Notes under the pieces: generated by a model | The model's input: only the letters and a program-made list of their open reading frames with translations | The model's database searches: none | What the model was told of the DNA's origin: nothing | Shown here: piece after piece, positions 18,070-25,302 of the stretch | Position numbering within the stretch: position 1 is the first letter of the stretch | How the letters are laid out: every line of letters begins with the position of its first letter | Origin: Acidimicrobiaceae bacterium | Lineage (GTDB): Bacteria > Actinomycetota > Acidimicrobiia > Acidimicrobiales > Acidimicrobiaceae | Assembly (NCBI GenBank): GCA_013044415.1 | Contig: JABEUO010000109.1 | Location: 1-32,531, forward strand | Reading direction: 5' to 3' | DNA length: 32,531 nt | Position numbers and translations under genes: made by a program

Positions 18070-18580
18070 CGCTACCCCTCAGTAAGACGGGTATTCCAGC
18101 ATGCACAAAATAGACACAATCCAGAGCAAGGGCCAATTTTTGGTTTATGGCGCCCATTCGGTCGACAAAAACACGACCGATCTTGGATTCTGGGTGAACA
18201 CTCAGGCCAACCTCTTCCGAAACAACGACGAACTTCTGCACTTTGTGGGATAGTTCCTCGACTAATTCGGAATCCAAATCGACGTTCCCACTGAGTGAAG
18301 ACGAGATGAAGGTACCAATCGAATCCAGTAAAAAGGGCTTGGTAGTGCCCTTGATATGGCAGAGCAATTCCGCTGGCACAGAAAGTTCTTTAGTCTCGAA
18401 CTTCTCTGCGCGACGCTCCCGGTGCAGGGCTATCCTCGCCAAAGCATCACCATCCGTAGGGTCAAAGCTCAAGGTGGCGAGGTACTCTGGCTTACCGAGT
18501 CCGGTCAGAAGCGATTCTGCAAAACTTGACTTCCCCGACCTAGTCCCACCCAGGACAAGGGTACCTCCGACGGATCTCAC
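18062..18580 (-). CDS. cobU: adenosylcobinamide kinase/guanylyltransferase
   Basis: Phosphorylates and guanylylates adenosylcobinamide. 172 residues: P-loop GGTRSGKS (11-18), then RIALHRERR with the presumed guanylylated His53, the KPFLLDSIGTFISS strand, a VVSEEVG segment and GRVFVDRMGAINQKLA near the end. That is a complete CobU, slightly short. The start is GTG at 18580 with GAGGAG four bases upstream. First gene of the leftward operon; a cobalamin riboswitch occupies its leader and ends about 15 bases before the ribosome site. The stop overlaps the cobS start. Confidence 0.95.
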   Translation of the reverse strand: MRSVGGTLVLGGTRSGKSSFAESLLTGLGKPEYLATLSFDPTDGDALARIALHRERRAEKFETKELSVPAELLCHIKGTTKPFLLDSIGTFISSSLSGNVDLDSELVEELSHKVQKFVVVSEEVGLSVHPESKIGRVFVDRMGAINQKLALALDCVYFVHAGIPVLLRGSDG

Positions 18581-18604
18581 GCATCTCCTCTAATTCGCAG
18601 TCAT

Positions 18605-18741
18605 AGACCCGGGTCTCCTGACTCATAGATCAACGCCTCACCCTGCCTTCCGGTCCTGCGAGACCGTGGCAAAAATGGGTTAAACTCCCTACTTACAGTT
18701 GCGGACCAGTCTCGGATTTACACCGAGTTCCCCGTCGTCTG
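18605..18741 (-). ncRNA. cobalamin (AdoCbl-type) riboswitch in the cobU leader
   Basis: Read on the minus strand, the leader holds the conserved blocks of the cobalamin riboswitch in correct order. They are GGGGAAC (18733-18727), GGTGTAAATCC (18724-18714), CCGCAACTGTAAG (18704-18692), TGCCAC (18671-18666) and GAGTCAGGAGACC (18624-18612). GAGACTGGTCC between the second and third blocks completes the core. The palindrome GACCCGGGTC follows at 18615-18606. About 15 bases later comes the cobU ribosome site (GAGGAG, 18590-18585) with no T-run between, so control is more likely at translation initiation than by termination. It should repress cobU-cobS-cobD-cobQ-cobN-chlID when B12 is abundant. Outer ends of P1 are approximate. 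Confidence 0.93.
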
Positions 18742-18744
18742 ATT

Positions 18745-18763
18745 TCATACTACCCTGATTAAT
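18745..18763. promoter_or_regulatory. putative overlapping divergent -10 elements for the two cob arms
   Basis: On the minus strand TAGTAT (18752-18747) lies a few bases before the riboswitch core and could be its -10 box. On the plus strand TACCCT (18751-18756) lies 7 bases before the cobO ATG and fits a TANNNT box for a leaderless transcript. No Shine-Dalgarno sequence precedes cobO, and only about 30 bases separate its ATG from the riboswitch core. No good -35 was found on either strand. Speculative. Confidence 0.3.
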
Positions 18764-19288
18764 ATGACACGGGCAGATTCGATCATTTTAGTGAACACTG
18801 GTTACGGCAAGGGAAAGTCTTCAGCGGCATTTGGCGTTATGGCCCGGGGATGGGCTAGGGGGTGGAGGGTCGGAGTAGTCCAATTCATCAAAAGCGGAAA
18901 ATGGAAAGTCGGCGAAAAAAAATTGGCCGACCACTTGGATATCGAATGGCACACCCTCGGTGACGGCTTCACCTGGGAATCCACCGACCTTGATGAGACC
19001 GCAGCCAAAGGGAGACATGCTTGGCAAGTCGCCGATCAGATGCTAAGAAGCGGCGACTATGACATGCTTATTTTCGATGAACTGACCTACGCCGTCAAAT
19101 ACGGTTGGGTACCTATAGAGGTCGTCCTAGATGGACTTCGGTCACGATCGCCGAAGACCAATGTGATCATCACGGGCAGAGATTGTCCACAGGAGATCGT
19201 CGACCTAGCTGACACGGTAACCGAGATGCGCAAGATCAAACACGCTTACGATCAAGGCATCACGGCCAAAAAAGGAATTGAATACTAA
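18764..19288 (+). CDS. cobO: corrinoid adenosyltransferase (CobO/BtuR type)
   Basis: Transfers the 5'-deoxyadenosyl group from ATP to Co(I) corrinoid. The 174-residue P-loop protein opens IILVNTGYGKGKSSAAFG (loop 13-20), then ARGWRVGVVQFIK, LIFDELTYAVKYGW (Walker B-like region), VIITGRDCPQEIVDLADTVTEM and the C-terminal KHAYDQGITAKKGIEY, all standard for CobO/CobA. ATG at 18764 has no visible ribosome site and may be leaderless. First gene of the rightward arm, 183 bp from divergent cobU; the riboswitch in between faces away from it. A 240-bp gap follows before cbiA. The reduction to Co(I) needs an electron donor; the ferredoxin at 27018 is one candidate, by inference. Confidence 0.95.
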   Translation: MTRADSIILVNTGYGKGKSSAAFGVMARGWARGWRVGVVQFIKSGKWKVGEKKLADHLDIEWHTLGDGFTWESTDLDETAAKGRHAWQVADQMLRSGDYDMLIFDELTYAVKYGWVPIEVVLDGLRSRSPKTNVIITGRDCPQEIVDLADTVTEMRKIKHAYDQGITAKKGIEY

Positions 19289-19528
19289 TCCTGCGAAACC
19301 TAAAGGGTGCTTGTGCTATTTCAATCCAAGCTCAACTTGGCGAAACATACCCAACGGCCGAATCGGACTTAACAACTTGACCAGACCATCCGAATCAGAT
19401 GGCGCCTTTGAAACTACAGATAAAGTTTGCCCTCTCCAATCCATTTCACTCGCCATCGCGACGCTCACACCAACTGAGCGGCCAATTGTCACGGCCGATG
19501 AAAACCACAGTTCAAGGAAACCCATACG

Positions 19529-20920
19529 TTGACCAGAGCCATTATCATTTCGGCCCTAAATTCGGGAGCTGGTAAAACGACCATATCGTCTGGGATAATG
19601 GCGGCGGTGCGCAAACGGGGTATCTCTATCGCCTCCGCTAAGGTCGGTCCCGATTACATCGATCCGACCTTTCACAGGATTGCGACCGGCCGTCCCTCTT
19701 ACAACATCGACACCTTCTTGACCGGCAGAAGTGGAGCGATAGCCAGCATCAGGCGCGCTGCAATGGGAGCCGACTACCTGATTATCGAAGGCGTAATGGG
19801 AATCTTTGACGGTACGACGCTCGATACGACTAGCGACAGCCTAAATCCTGAGCCACAGCCTGGAAATTGGCGCTTCGCCACCGGCTCCACCGCCGAGGTG
19901 GCAATGATTCTGGGAGCACCAATCGTCCTGGTGCTCGACTCAAAAGGTACAACCGAATCTCTCGTCGCAAGCGTCATCGGTATCAAAAACACAAATCCAT
20001 CCCTGCTAATCGCCGGAGTTATCTTAAATCGTGTAGCAAGCGGCGAACATGTCGCCCAAATAGCGAGGGCACTTACCGCCAGCGGAATACCGCTGCTTGG
20101 GGCCATCCCAAAAGAGTCTTCAGCGGAAGTAGACTCCCGACACTTAGGCCTAGTCCCCGCATCTGAAGACTTGTCCTACGCCACCAAAAAGCTGGAATCG
20201 ATTCGAGGCGCAGTCCAGGCGCACCTGGATGTCGAAAAACTGCTAAAGCTGGCTCGCCGAATACCGCTTTACGTCTCGACCGAAACCAAAGAGGTCAAAG
20301 TAAACCGAACCCGTCCGACCATCGCTTTTGCTACGGGCAAAGCCTTCACCTTTTTCTACCAGGAGAACTTTGACCTGCTCGAAGAGGCCGGCGCCCAACT
20401 GGTCGGCTTCGACCCGACGACAGAGGAGACCCTACCGGCGGAGACTGACGCCCTGATAATCGGAGGAGGTTACCCCGAGGTCTATTTGGCCGAGATCGTC
20501 CAGAATCAGAAACTGTTGTCGCAAATAGCCTCTTTCCACCTCCGAGGGGGGCCGATCTGGGCAGAGTGCGCCGGCCATATGGTACTAGGGGCGTCTATAG
20601 AGAAGATAAAAACGGCCTCTGTCCATCGAGGCCATTCGACGATGGGAAAACGAGTGACCCTCGGATACCGGTTCGTGTCGGCACAAAAGTCAAATCCCCT
20701 CTTCGACAAGGGCGCAATATTCCGTGCTCACGAATATCACTACTCAAAAATGTCAGACGACGGCGAAGACTTTGAGTGCCTCGGTCGAAGCGGCAAAACC
20801 ACATCCGGTATCGCCGAGGCCAACCTGGTCTCTTCCTATCTCCATTTTCATCTGGGATACGATCCATCCTCCGCTGATCGCTTTTTATCCAGGGCGTTCC
20901 GCTTCCATAAGGCAAAATAG
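19529..20920 (+). CDS. cbiA: cobyrinate a,c-diamide synthase
   Basis: Amidates the a and c carboxylates with glutamine and ATP. 463 residues: the N-terminal synthetase domain begins IIISALNSGAGKTT (P-loop 11-18), with KVGPDYIDPTFH and the VMGIFDG motif. The C-terminal amidotransferase domain has IIGGGYPEVY, GPIWAECAGHMVLG with the nucleophile Cys347, and FRAHEYHYS. Start TTG at 19529 with AAGGA about ten bases upstream. The name cbiA/cobB depends on whether the substrate already holds cobalt; cbiA is chosen because CbiX and CbiD are present. In the 240 bp before it, an 84-codon frame from within cobO ends in a TGA overlapping this TTG, but its sequence is not protein-like. Third nucleotide and motif quality look normal. 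Confidence 0.94.
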   Translation: MTRAIIISALNSGAGKTTISSGIMAAVRKRGISIASAKVGPDYIDPTFHRIATGRPSYNIDTFLTGRSGAIASIRRAAMGADYLIIEGVMGIFDGTTLDTTSDSLNPEPQPGNWRFATGSTAEVAMILGAPIVLVLDSKGTTESLVASVIGIKNTNPSLLIAGVILNRVASGEHVAQIARALTASGIPLLGAIPKESSAEVDSRHLGLVPASEDLSYATKKLESIRGAVQAHLDVEKLLKLARRIPLYVSTETKEVKVNRTRPTIAFATGKAFTFFYQENFDLLEEAGAQLVGFDPTTEETLPAETDALIIGGGYPEVYLAEIVQNQKLLSQIASFHLRGGPIWAECAGHMVLGASIEKIKTASVHRGHSTMGKRVTLGYRFVSAQKSNPLFDKGAIFRAHEYHYSKMSDDGEDFECLGRSGKTTSGIAEANLVSSYLHFHLGYDPSSADRFLSRAFRFHKAK

Positions 20921-21114
20921 CAGAGCTAGCAGATACTGGCGATCGTCAGGTAAACGAAGCGATGATATAGAGTCTCAATCCAGTGGAGTAGTTGGATTTC
21001 TTCGACCGTTGCTCAACTAGCCGCTTACTATTGTCGGTCGGTAAAGAAATGCGGGAAGGCCGACATTTAGTAGTGCTTCGATTCCCGCCGAGAATACGAG
21101 ATGTGGAACAAGAT

Positions 21115-21843
21115 ATGGAACATAAGGGCAAAAAGTATCTCTGTGGGGTAGGCGTTGGACCCGGAGATCCCAAACTACTTACTCTGGCCGCCGCCGAGAC
21201 GATCAGGACGGCGGACCTAGTACTTGCGCCCACTTCGTACAAGGACGAACCTGGCAGGGCGGAAGAAATTGTCAAAAAGGCCATCGGGAACATCCCCATA
21301 CGTAGAATCTTGTTCGATATGACCAAGGGTAAGAGCGGCATCGAACTTAGGAAATCAGCCGCCTTGATTGCCGCCAGGGAAATTGTCAATCTGCTTCAGC
21401 CAGGGGGAAAAGCCGCCTTTCTCACCCTTGGTGACCCAAATGTCTTCTCTACGTTCAACCTCATAGCCAACTCGGTATCGTCAATCGATCCAGGGGTGGA
21501 GATATCGTCGATACCGGGGATCATGGCATTTCAGGACCTAGTAAGTAGGACAGGGATGACCCTTCTCGACGAAGAAGAATCACTGAGGCTGCTCGTCGGC
21601 TTGCAGGTGGATTCTAAGATCGAGGAGGCACTGATGGATGACTCGTCAGCGGTGGTAATCTACAAAGGCGGCAGCAACCTGTCGGCGATTGTCGAGCTGG
21701 CCAAAAAAACAGGTCGACTTGCCGAGGGTTGGATCGGTGTGAAGATAGGCCTCGAGGAGTCAGAAGTTACCACCCTGCAGAGCGTAGGTGACGGACCCGT
21801 CGGTTACCTCTCTACCGTCATTTTTCCTCCAAAACGGCACTAG
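21115..21843 (+). CDS. cbiL: (cobalt-)precorrin-2 C20-methyltransferase
   Basis: SAM-dependent methylation at C20 of cobalt-factor II/precorrin-2. The tetrapyrrole methylase fold starts YLCGVGVGPGDPKLLTLAA, with the GxGxGD loop followed by DPKLLT, which is specific for CbiL/CobI. It then has ADLVLAPTS, the FLTLGDPNVFST strand and SSIPGIMAFQDL. The frame is open from 20992, but the 40 codons ahead of this loop are unlike the family, so ATG 21115 is chosen (242 residues). GTG 21103 is an alternative. A gap of about 195 bp follows cbiA, with no riboswitch or terminator that I can see. It acts before the CbiG/CbiH steps encoded further right. Confidence 0.92.
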   Translation: MEHKGKKYLCGVGVGPGDPKLLTLAAAETIRTADLVLAPTSYKDEPGRAEEIVKKAIGNIPIRRILFDMTKGKSGIELRKSAALIAAREIVNLLQPGGKAAFLTLGDPNVFSTFNLIANSVSSIDPGVEISSIPGIMAFQDLVSRTGMTLLDEEESLRLLVGLQVDSKIEEALMDDSSAVVIYKGGSNLSAIVELAKKTGRLAEGWIGVKIGLEESEVTTLQSVGDGPVGYLSTVIFPPKRH

Positions 21844-21997
21844 TTTCGACTTCTTAGCCGAAAAGGGCTGTCCCGGCGATAAGAGCTGGCGCACTAGGCA
21901 TGCTTGGAGACCCGGCGTTAGCTAATGGAAACATATTAATTTTTATCACCTACGATTGAAACTCGGTAAGTGATGTATACCCCTCTAGGAGTTTGAT

Positions 21998-22813
21998 GTG
22001 ATCAGTTTTGTTGGTGCGGGGCCTGGGGCTATAGACCTGATAACTTTGCGTGGCCAGAAGCGGCTTGCCGACGCTGATATTGTAATTTGGGCCTCGTCAC
22101 TTATCCCACAAGAGCTCCTCGTACATTGCAGCGAGGATGTTGAGCTCTTTGACTCCTCAGGCATGACACTCGAAGATGTCCTTGAAATTTATGCAACTCG
22201 TTCAGAAGCTGACATCGTACGTCTCCACTCAGGAGATCCGTCGATCTATGGTGCCATCGCCGAACAGATAGATTTTCTAGAAAAAAACAGAATCGAATTC
22301 GAAGTTATTCCTGGCGTGACCTCCGCATCGGCGGCTTCTGCGGTGATAGCTAGGGAGTTCACGGTCCCGGGTAAGGCGCAAAGCGTCGTCTTCACCCGGA
22401 TCGAAGGCAAAACCAGTGCCTCCATACCTCCAGGTGAAACGGTTGAAAACTATTCGAAGGTAGGGGGCACTCTGGCCATATTCCTATCTGGTGCAATGCC
22501 GGAGAAACTCCAGGCGGAGCTCTTGGGTCCGGATTCGGTCTATAACCCAAACACACCCGCCTATGTAGTTGTAAGGGTGAGTTGGCCAGACCAACAGATC
22601 GTCGAGACCACGTTAGGAGAGCTGAGCAAGACCATGAAAACGGTCGGCGCAACTAGAACTCTCCTCGTGCTCGTGGGTGAGGCGCTGGCGGGTCAAGGTG
22701 AAAAGCGGAGTCACCTATACAATCCGACTTTCGCCCATCGATATAGAAAGCGCTCAAAGCAGGGTGATACCGCCGGACGGCCGACCGGAAGGAGCAAGAG
22801 GGTGGCAGATTGA
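21998..22813 (+). CDS. cbiF: (cobalt-)precorrin-4 C11-methyltransferase
   Basis: SAM-dependent methylation at C11. 271 residues: ISFVGAGPGAIDLITLRG (SAM loop), ADIVIWASSLIPQELL, VRLHSGDPSIYGAIAEQ (the HSGDPS motif typical of CbiF/CobM), FEVIPGVTSASAA and GGTLAIFLS. The C-terminal 25 residues are basic and extend slightly past the usual end (YRKRSKQG and on). The GTG start at 21998 is preceded by AGGAG seven bases upstream. A 154-bp gap follows cbiL with an AT-rich patch that could hold an internal promoter. Its TGA shares one base pair step with the cbiD ATG (TGATG), so cbiF and cbiD are coupled. Confidence 0.94.
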   Translation: MISFVGAGPGAIDLITLRGQKRLADADIVIWASSLIPQELLVHCSEDVELFDSSGMTLEDVLEIYATRSEADIVRLHSGDPSIYGAIAEQIDFLEKNRIEFEVIPGVTSASAASAVIAREFTVPGKAQSVVFTRIEGKTSASIPPGETVENYSKVGGTLAIFLSGAMPEKLQAELLGPDSVYNPNTPAYVVVRVSWPDQQIVETTLGELSKTMKTVGATRTLLVLVGEALAGQGEKRSHLYNPTFAHRYRKRSKQGDTAGRPTGRSKRVAD

Positions 22814-23934
22814 TGGGTCCAATTTCTCCCCCGGACGAAGAGGGTCTCGGCCCAAAACCGGCCGGCAAGCTAAGGAGCGGCTGGACGACCGGAACTTGTG
22901 CCGCCGCCGCAGCGAAAGCCGATCTAATAAGGCAGCTCACCGGTGTGGCCCCGACGGCCGTAGAAGTTACCCTCCCCTCAGGCATAAAAGTACCCTTCGA
23001 AGTATTTCAAGATGATCTTGGTCGTTGCTACGTCATCAAAGACGCTGGCGACGATCCTGACTGTACTCACGGCGCCCATATCACGGCTTCGGTTGAAGTA
23101 CTCGACCACCAAGGTGAAGTAGCCATTCTTGGAGGTTCAGGCGTCGGCCAGGTTACCAAGCCGGGTCTAGGACTTGAAGTCGGCTCGCCGGCAATCAATC
23201 CCGTGCCACAAAAGATGATTCGCCAAGCGATCTCAGAGGTAACCGACCTCGCGGTCAAGGTCACCATCGTCGTACCCGGAGGGGAAGAGATGGCTAAGAA
23301 AACGACTAATTCTCGACTTGGAATCCTGGGTGGAATTTCAATTCTAGGTACAACGGGTGTTGTCAAGCCATTCTCCACCGCATCTTTCAGGGCGTCGGTC
23401 GTCCAACAGATAGATGTAGCATCGGCTCAGGGATCGAAGGAGATCGCCTTTGTCACCGGCTCACGTTCTAGTGAATTCGCACTACGAAACTATCCAAGGT
23501 TGAACGACACGGAGGTGGTCGAGGTTGGTGACTTTACCGGCGTCGCCATAAAAAGAGCCAACAGGAATCAAATTCCAACCCTTCACTGGATTGGGATGGT
23601 TGGAAAGGTCTCCAAGCTTGCTGAAGGTACTACGATGACCCATTTTCATCGATCCAACCTTGACACCACTGTGCTAGAAAGCGCAGCTAGGGAAGCGTCG
23701 GCCGACCCTCGGATAGTCCAATCCGCCCACGAGACAACTACCGCCAGACACTTCTATGAGGTCTGCGAGGCGATGGGCGATTTTACACCAATGGAACTTC
23801 TCACCTTGTGGGCCGCACAAACACTTAGCGCTAACCTATCAAGTTCTTCCACCATCGACGTTACCATGGTCGACTTTGATGCGACTAAAGCTGTTTCGAC
23901 CTCACCCGCTCTAAGGGGACAGGTCGAAAAATAA
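22813..23934 (+). CDS. cbiD: cobalt-precorrin-5B C1-methyltransferase CbiD
   Basis: C1-methylation step unique to the oxygen-independent pathway; CbiD is unrelated to the other methylases. 373 residues from ATG 22813 (overlapping the cbiF stop as TGATG). The signature RSGWTTGTCAAAAAKA is near residue 24, followed by VTLPSG, DAGDDPDCTHGAHI, GGSGVGQVTKPGL, NPVPQKMI, TNSRLGILGGISILGTTG, and HWIGMVGKVSKLAEG. All are in the expected order and at full length. Its presence is the best single sign that the corrin ring is made by the cobalt-early, anaerobic route. 15 bp precede cbiET. Confidence 0.96.
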   Translation: MGPISPPDEEGLGPKPAGKLRSGWTTGTCAAAAAKADLIRQLTGVAPTAVEVTLPSGIKVPFEVFQDDLGRCYVIKDAGDDPDCTHGAHITASVEVLDHQGEVAILGGSGVGQVTKPGLGLEVGSPAINPVPQKMIRQAISEVTDLAVKVTIVVPGGEEMAKKTTNSRLGILGGISILGTTGVVKPFSTASFRASVVQQIDVASAQGSKEIAFVTGSRSSEFALRNYPRLNDTEVVEVGDFTGVAIKRANRNQIPTLHWIGMVGKVSKLAEGTTMTHFHRSNLDTTVLESAAREASADPRIVQSAHETTTARHFYEVCEAMGDFTPMELLTLWAAQTLSANLSSSSTIDVTMVDFDATKAVSTSPALRGQVEK

Positions 23935-23949
23935 ATTGGACTGCTTAAA

Positions 23950-25302
23950 ATGATGAACACTTCCAAGGAAATGGGTGGAGCCGCAGTATCCATAGTCGGA
24001 CTCGCTTCCACTGACAGCAAGTGGATCCAGCCGGCGATGCTTGAAAAAATCCGTCAGGCGAAATCGATAGTCGGTTCGAGCAGCAAGATTGCCAAGCTTT
24101 CTTGGCTAATAGAGCCAAATCAGGAAGTCTTCGCATTTCCATCACCCATGGTCGATATTTTTGATCAGATTCCGGCAATGGCTAAGCCAGTAGTAGTTCT
24201 AGCTTCAGGTGATCCAGGGTTTTTCGGAATAGTTCGATTAGCAGGAGAGCGGCTTCCAAAAGACTCATTCGAAGTCTTTCCAAACGCGTCCTCTGTGGCA
24301 TGGGCCTTTGCTCGCCTAGGAATCAATTGGGAAGACGCCACTGTGATCTCATTTCATGGGAGGAATCAAAATGACTCACTCGATGAGCTGGCCAGGGTAC
24401 TAAATAACCCGAACGCTATGAAGTTCGCCCTTATCTCCTCACCAACCTACGACGGCCGGGCTTTAGGCCAGACAATTGCCACCATGGCAACTGATGAGTG
24501 GGAGGTCCACATCTTTTCTGAGATACTTTCGGAGCAAGAGGGCCACTTTGCCTTTTCTACCAAGGCCTTTTCTACCAAGGCCTTTTCTATCGAGAGCAGC
24601 CCCCGGGAATTAGAAGGTCAACTGGCAGGGGAAAATCTGGATTTCGCAGTGGTCATCGCGATCAGAAAACCGGATCGCATCGACACAATCCCTCGGCGAC
24701 CAACGACTTCGTCCTCCCTTCAGGGGATTTCACACCTAACTCGACCTTCGGCTTTTTCCTCCAGTGCGTTTATAACCCAAGACAATCCTTTCACCAAACC
24801 CGAGGTCAGGGCGGTGATACTCTCAAAGCTTCAAATCGATAGGCTTGAACCACACGCCCGGCTAGTTGACCTGGGTGCTGGAGTTGGGACGGTCGGGATA
24901 TCGGCGCTAGCCTTGAGACCTGACCTCATTGTCACCTTCGTCGAGAAAAATCCCCACAGGCTAGACATCATTCGCAGAAATCTCAATCTGTTCGGCTATA
25001 GCGGAAACTTAATCCAAGGTGACAGTTGCGAATTTCCTGAAGTCATCTCGAACTCCGAAGCTATCTTCCTCGGTGGAGGTTTCTCTGACTTCGAAAAGAT
25101 CGAGGCACAAGTCCCGCATAATTCCAGCTTCGCCGTTGCCTCCGCCTCATTAGACCACGCAAACAGGGCCGGAGCACTCTTGGGAAATCTATGCCAAGTA
25201 TCAGTATCTCATTCTGTGAGCCTGGTCGACGGGACACTTCGTTTAGTCTCCGATAACCCGGTCTTTATCTCCTGGAGAGAAGTAAACCAACATGACACAT
25301 AA
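23950..25302 (+). CDS. cbiET: CbiE-CbiT fusion (precorrin-6B/7 C5,15-methyltransferase and C12 decarboxylase)
   Basis: Bifunctional protein of 450 residues, as in CobL. The CbiE half (about 12-240) is a tetrapyrrole methylase: VSIVGLASTD, KSIVGSSSKI, VVVLASGDPGFFGIVR, FPNASSVAWAFARLG and ATVISFHGR. The CbiT half (about 275-440) is a Rossmann methyltransferase: NPFTKPEVRAVILSKL, LVDLGAGVGTVGISAL with VEKNPHRLDIIRRNL, and AIFLGGGFSDFEKIE. Between them the linker holds a short in-frame tandem repeat (AFSTK). Start ATG 23950 (a second ATG follows directly), weak ribosome site. The stop overlaps the cbiGH start by 11 bp. The two domains together complete methylation at C5 and C15 and remove the acetate carboxyl at C12. 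Confidence 0.94.
   Translation: MMNTSKEMGGAAVSIVGLASTDSKWIQPAMLEKIRQAKSIVGSSSKIAKLSWLIEPNQEVFAFPSPMVDIFDQIPAMAKPVVVLASGDPGFFGIVRLAGERLPKDSFEVFPNASSVAWAFARLGINWEDATVISFHGRNQNDSLDELARVLNNPNAMKFALISSPTYDGRALGQTIATMATDEWEVHIFSEILSEQEGHFAFSTKAFSTKAFSIESSPRELEGQLAGENLDFAVVIAIRKPDRIDTIPRRPTTSSSLQGISHLTRPSAFSSSAFITQDNPFTKPEVRAVILSKLQIDRLEPHARLVDLGAGVGTVGISALALRPDLIVTFVEKNPHRLDIIRRNLNLFGYSGNLIQGDSCEFPEVISNSEAIFLGGGFSDFEKIEAQVPHNSSFAVASASLDHANRAGALLGNLCQVSVSHSVSLVDGTLRLVSDNPVFISWREVNQHDT
24550..24594 (+). repeat. 15-bp in-frame tandem repeat in the cbiET linker
   Basis: The unit GCCTTTTCTACCAAG occurs at 24550-24564 and 24565-24579, with a diverged third copy at 24580-24594. It encodes AFSTK-AFSTK-AFSIE between the CbiE and CbiT domains. 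In-frame, so it only lengthens the linker; probably recent replication slippage. Confidence 0.85.

Noticed and set aside
19278..19532. 84-codon frame between cobO and cbiA as a gene
   Set aside because: Boundary overlaps are suggestive but the ribosome site is too close to the TTG and the sequence has no protein-like pattern; listed only as a finding.
20992..21114. N-terminal extension of cbiL
   Set aside because: The 41 codons before ATG 21115 lack similarity to the methylase family and precede the SAM-binding strand by too much; treated as leader.
21844..21997. Second cobalamin riboswitch before cbiF
   Set aside because: None of the conserved blocks (GCAACTG core, GTCAGGAGACC) occurs on either strand here; only an AT-rich stretch that might be a promoter.
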